The notes below the pieces were generated by a model, which saw only the letters and a program-made list of their open reading frames with translations, was not told the DNA's origin and did not search any database. 64,000 bases of DNA, from contig CP073692.1 in the NCBI GenBank assembly GCA_018228665.1, positions 124,001 through 188,000 of the forward strand. The letters are read 5' to 3'. Origin of the DNA: Faecalicatena sp. Marseille-Q4148. GTDB taxonomy: Bacteria; Bacillota; Clostridia; Lachnospirales; Lachnospiraceae. Positions 62,793 through 64,000 of this stretch are shown here, piece after piece (the stretch's first letter is position 1; the number at the start of each line of letters is the position of its first letter). A program made the translations under genes and the position numbers.

Positions 62793-64000
62793 ATGGCGAA
62801 GAAAGTTAGCAGACTTATAGAAGAGAACCGGCGCTATTTATCAATGCAGCTTCCAATTGAGGAAAGTTTTGACGTGCTGCAAAGAGATATTGAGATCGGA
62901 GGCAGGGCGTCTTCTTTTTATTTTATTGATGGTTTTATGAAAGATGAAGCGATGGTCAAGATTATGGCATCATTTTTTGCGGTGACAGAGAAAAATATGC
63001 CTGATTCTGCAAGAGCATTTTCAGAAAAGGTTGTTTCTTATGTGGAAGTAGATATTATAAATGATTTTGATGATATTATACGCAATATTCTTTCAGGAGT
63101 CACCTGCCTTTTTATTGACGGCTATGAAGAATGTATTGCCATCGACACACGCACCTATCCGGCAAGAGGAGTGGATGAACCTGACAAGGACAAATCGCTC
63201 CGGGGATCAAGAGATGGGTTTGTAGAAACAATTGTATTTAATACCGCATTAATGAGAAGAAGAATCAGAGATCCGCATCTTGTGATGAAAATGCTGGAAG
63301 TAGGAAAAAGTTCCCGTTCTGACGTTGTAGTAAGCTATATGGAAGACAGAGTGGATCAGGAGTTATTGAAAAATCTCCTGAATCGGATCGAATCTCTTGA
63401 AATTGATGATCTTCGGATGAACCAGCAGAGTTTAGCAGAAGCATTGTTTAAACGGAAATGGTTTAATCCTTTTCCAAAATTCAAGTTTACTGAACGGCCG
63501 GATACAGCGGCAGCCTGCCTTCTGGAAGGAAAGGTTGCGATTCTTGTTGACAATTCACCCTCTGCAATGATTTTGCCAACGTCAATTCTCGATATGATTG
63601 AAGAGGCGAATGATTATTATTTTCCAACGTTGACAGGAATTTATCTGAAGATTTCAAGGGCAATTATAACAATTCTGACGGTATTTTTTACGCCGCTGTT
63701 CTTGTTGTTTATGCAGAACCCGGAGTGGATTCCCGATATGTTCGCATTTATTCAAGTGCAGGATGAGATTAATATTCCGCTTATTTATCAGATGTTGATG
63801 CTGGAACTTGGGATTGATGGATTAAGGTTAGCGGCGATGAATACGCCGAGTATGTTAAGCACGCCGCTCAGTGTGATTGCCGGTATTGTGATGGGAGAGT
63901 TTTCCGTAAAATCCGGTTGGTTTAATTCAGAAGTGATGCTTTATATGGCGTTTGTAGCAGTTTCAAATTATACGCAGCCTAATTTTGAACTTGGTTATGC
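62793..64000 (+). CDS. Spore germination protein, SpoVAF/GerA family (cut by the window edge)
   Basis: About 402 residues are present and the frame is open to base 64000. The ATG at 62793 follows AGGAGGAG. The soluble N-terminal domain has SSFYFIDGFMKDEAMVKIM, then RGVDEPDKDKSLRGSRDGF and FVETIVFNTALMRRRIRD, which are GerA-A / SpoVAF signatures. The membrane part begins near residue 285 (ISRAIITILTVFFTPLFL) and includes MNTPSMLSTPLSVIAG. The EPDKxKxLRGxRDGF form resembles SpoVAF more than GerKA, but the family is broad. It implies a spore-forming host. Confidence 0.88.
   Translation, partial: MAKKVSRLIEENRRYLSMQLPIEESFDVLQRDIEIGGRASSFYFIDGFMKDEAMVKIMASFFAVTEKNMPDSARAFSEKVVSYVEVDIINDFDDIIRNILSGVTCLFIDGYEECIAIDTRTYPARGVDEPDKDKSLRGSRDGFVETIVFNTALMRRRIRDPHLVMKMLEVGKSSRSDVVVSYMEDRVDQELLKNLLNRIESLEIDDLRMNQQSLAEALFKRKWFNPFPKFKFTERPDTAAACLLEGKVAILVDNSPSAMILPTSILDMIEEANDYYFPTLTGIYLKISRAIITILTVFFTPLFLLFMQNPEWIPDMFAFIQVQDEINIPLIYQMLMLELGIDGLRLAAMNTPSMLSTPLSVIAGIVMGEFSVKSGWFNSEVMLYMAFVAVSNYTQPNFELGY

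Overview
The window reads as chromosome of an anaerobic, spore-forming Firmicute, most likely a gut Lachnospiraceae (the Blautia / Dorea / Mediterraneibacter type). This is inferred from moderate-to-low GC, strong AGGAGG ribosome binding sites, T-box leaders, anaerobic cobalamin synthesis, an oxygen-sensitive class III ribonucleotide reductase and a GerA-type spore germination gene at the right edge. Genus cannot be fixed from this sequence alone. No rRNA, tRNA, CRISPR array, prophage or insertion sequence was seen.

Left third (1-14.6 kb): cobalamin (B12) synthesis and cobalt uptake. A forward operon runs cbiT(end)-cbiA-cobT-cobU-glpK-cobS-cobC-cbiB-cobD-cbiP-cbiC. It covers amidation of the corrin ring, aminopropanol attachment and nucleotide-loop assembly. 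A glycerol kinase gene sits in the middle, and cobS has its own promoter. Facing it, cbiM-cbiN-cbiQ-cbiO-cbiK encode the ECF cobalt importer and the anaerobic cobalt chelatase behind a cobalamin riboswitch with a terminator. The first corrin-ring methyltransferases must lie to the left of the window or elsewhere.

14.6-30.7 kb: threonine catabolism (tdh-kbl); a reverse cluster of a cysteine-type sulfatase without a signal peptide plus two half-size CHR (chromate/sulfate) transporters, with a divergent LysR regulator; a radical SAM protein with aroA-tyrA; an EF-G paralogue translationally coupled to a Nudix hydrolase; and class Ia ribonucleotide reductase nrdAB under a promoter whose spacer is an NrdR box.

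30.7-44.7 kb: glutaminyl-tRNA synthetase, a MocR-type PLP regulator, cardiolipin synthase, purA, a sortase-type surface protein, an xpaC-telA-ybjQ operon, asnA, two small proteins, a SEC-C protein and a YdcF-like membrane protein.

44.7-64 kb: a threonine T-box controlling a hotdog thioesterase and thrS; a DUF1540 protein; an AI-2E family permease; an EamA half-transporter beside an L-cysteine desulfidase; a GNAT enzyme; a CPA2 antiporter; a methyltransferase; gltX; a probable tryptophan T-box controlling a TrpXYZ-type ABC importer; nrdDG with an NrdR-like box and dut (nucleotide pool genes); and the start of a spoVAF-like gene cut by the window edge. Most of this is housekeeping metabolism. 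The most unusual parts are the sulfatase/CHR/LysR locus, glpK inside the cob operon, the shared NrdR-type control of two reductase classes, and the thioesterase under threonine T-box control.
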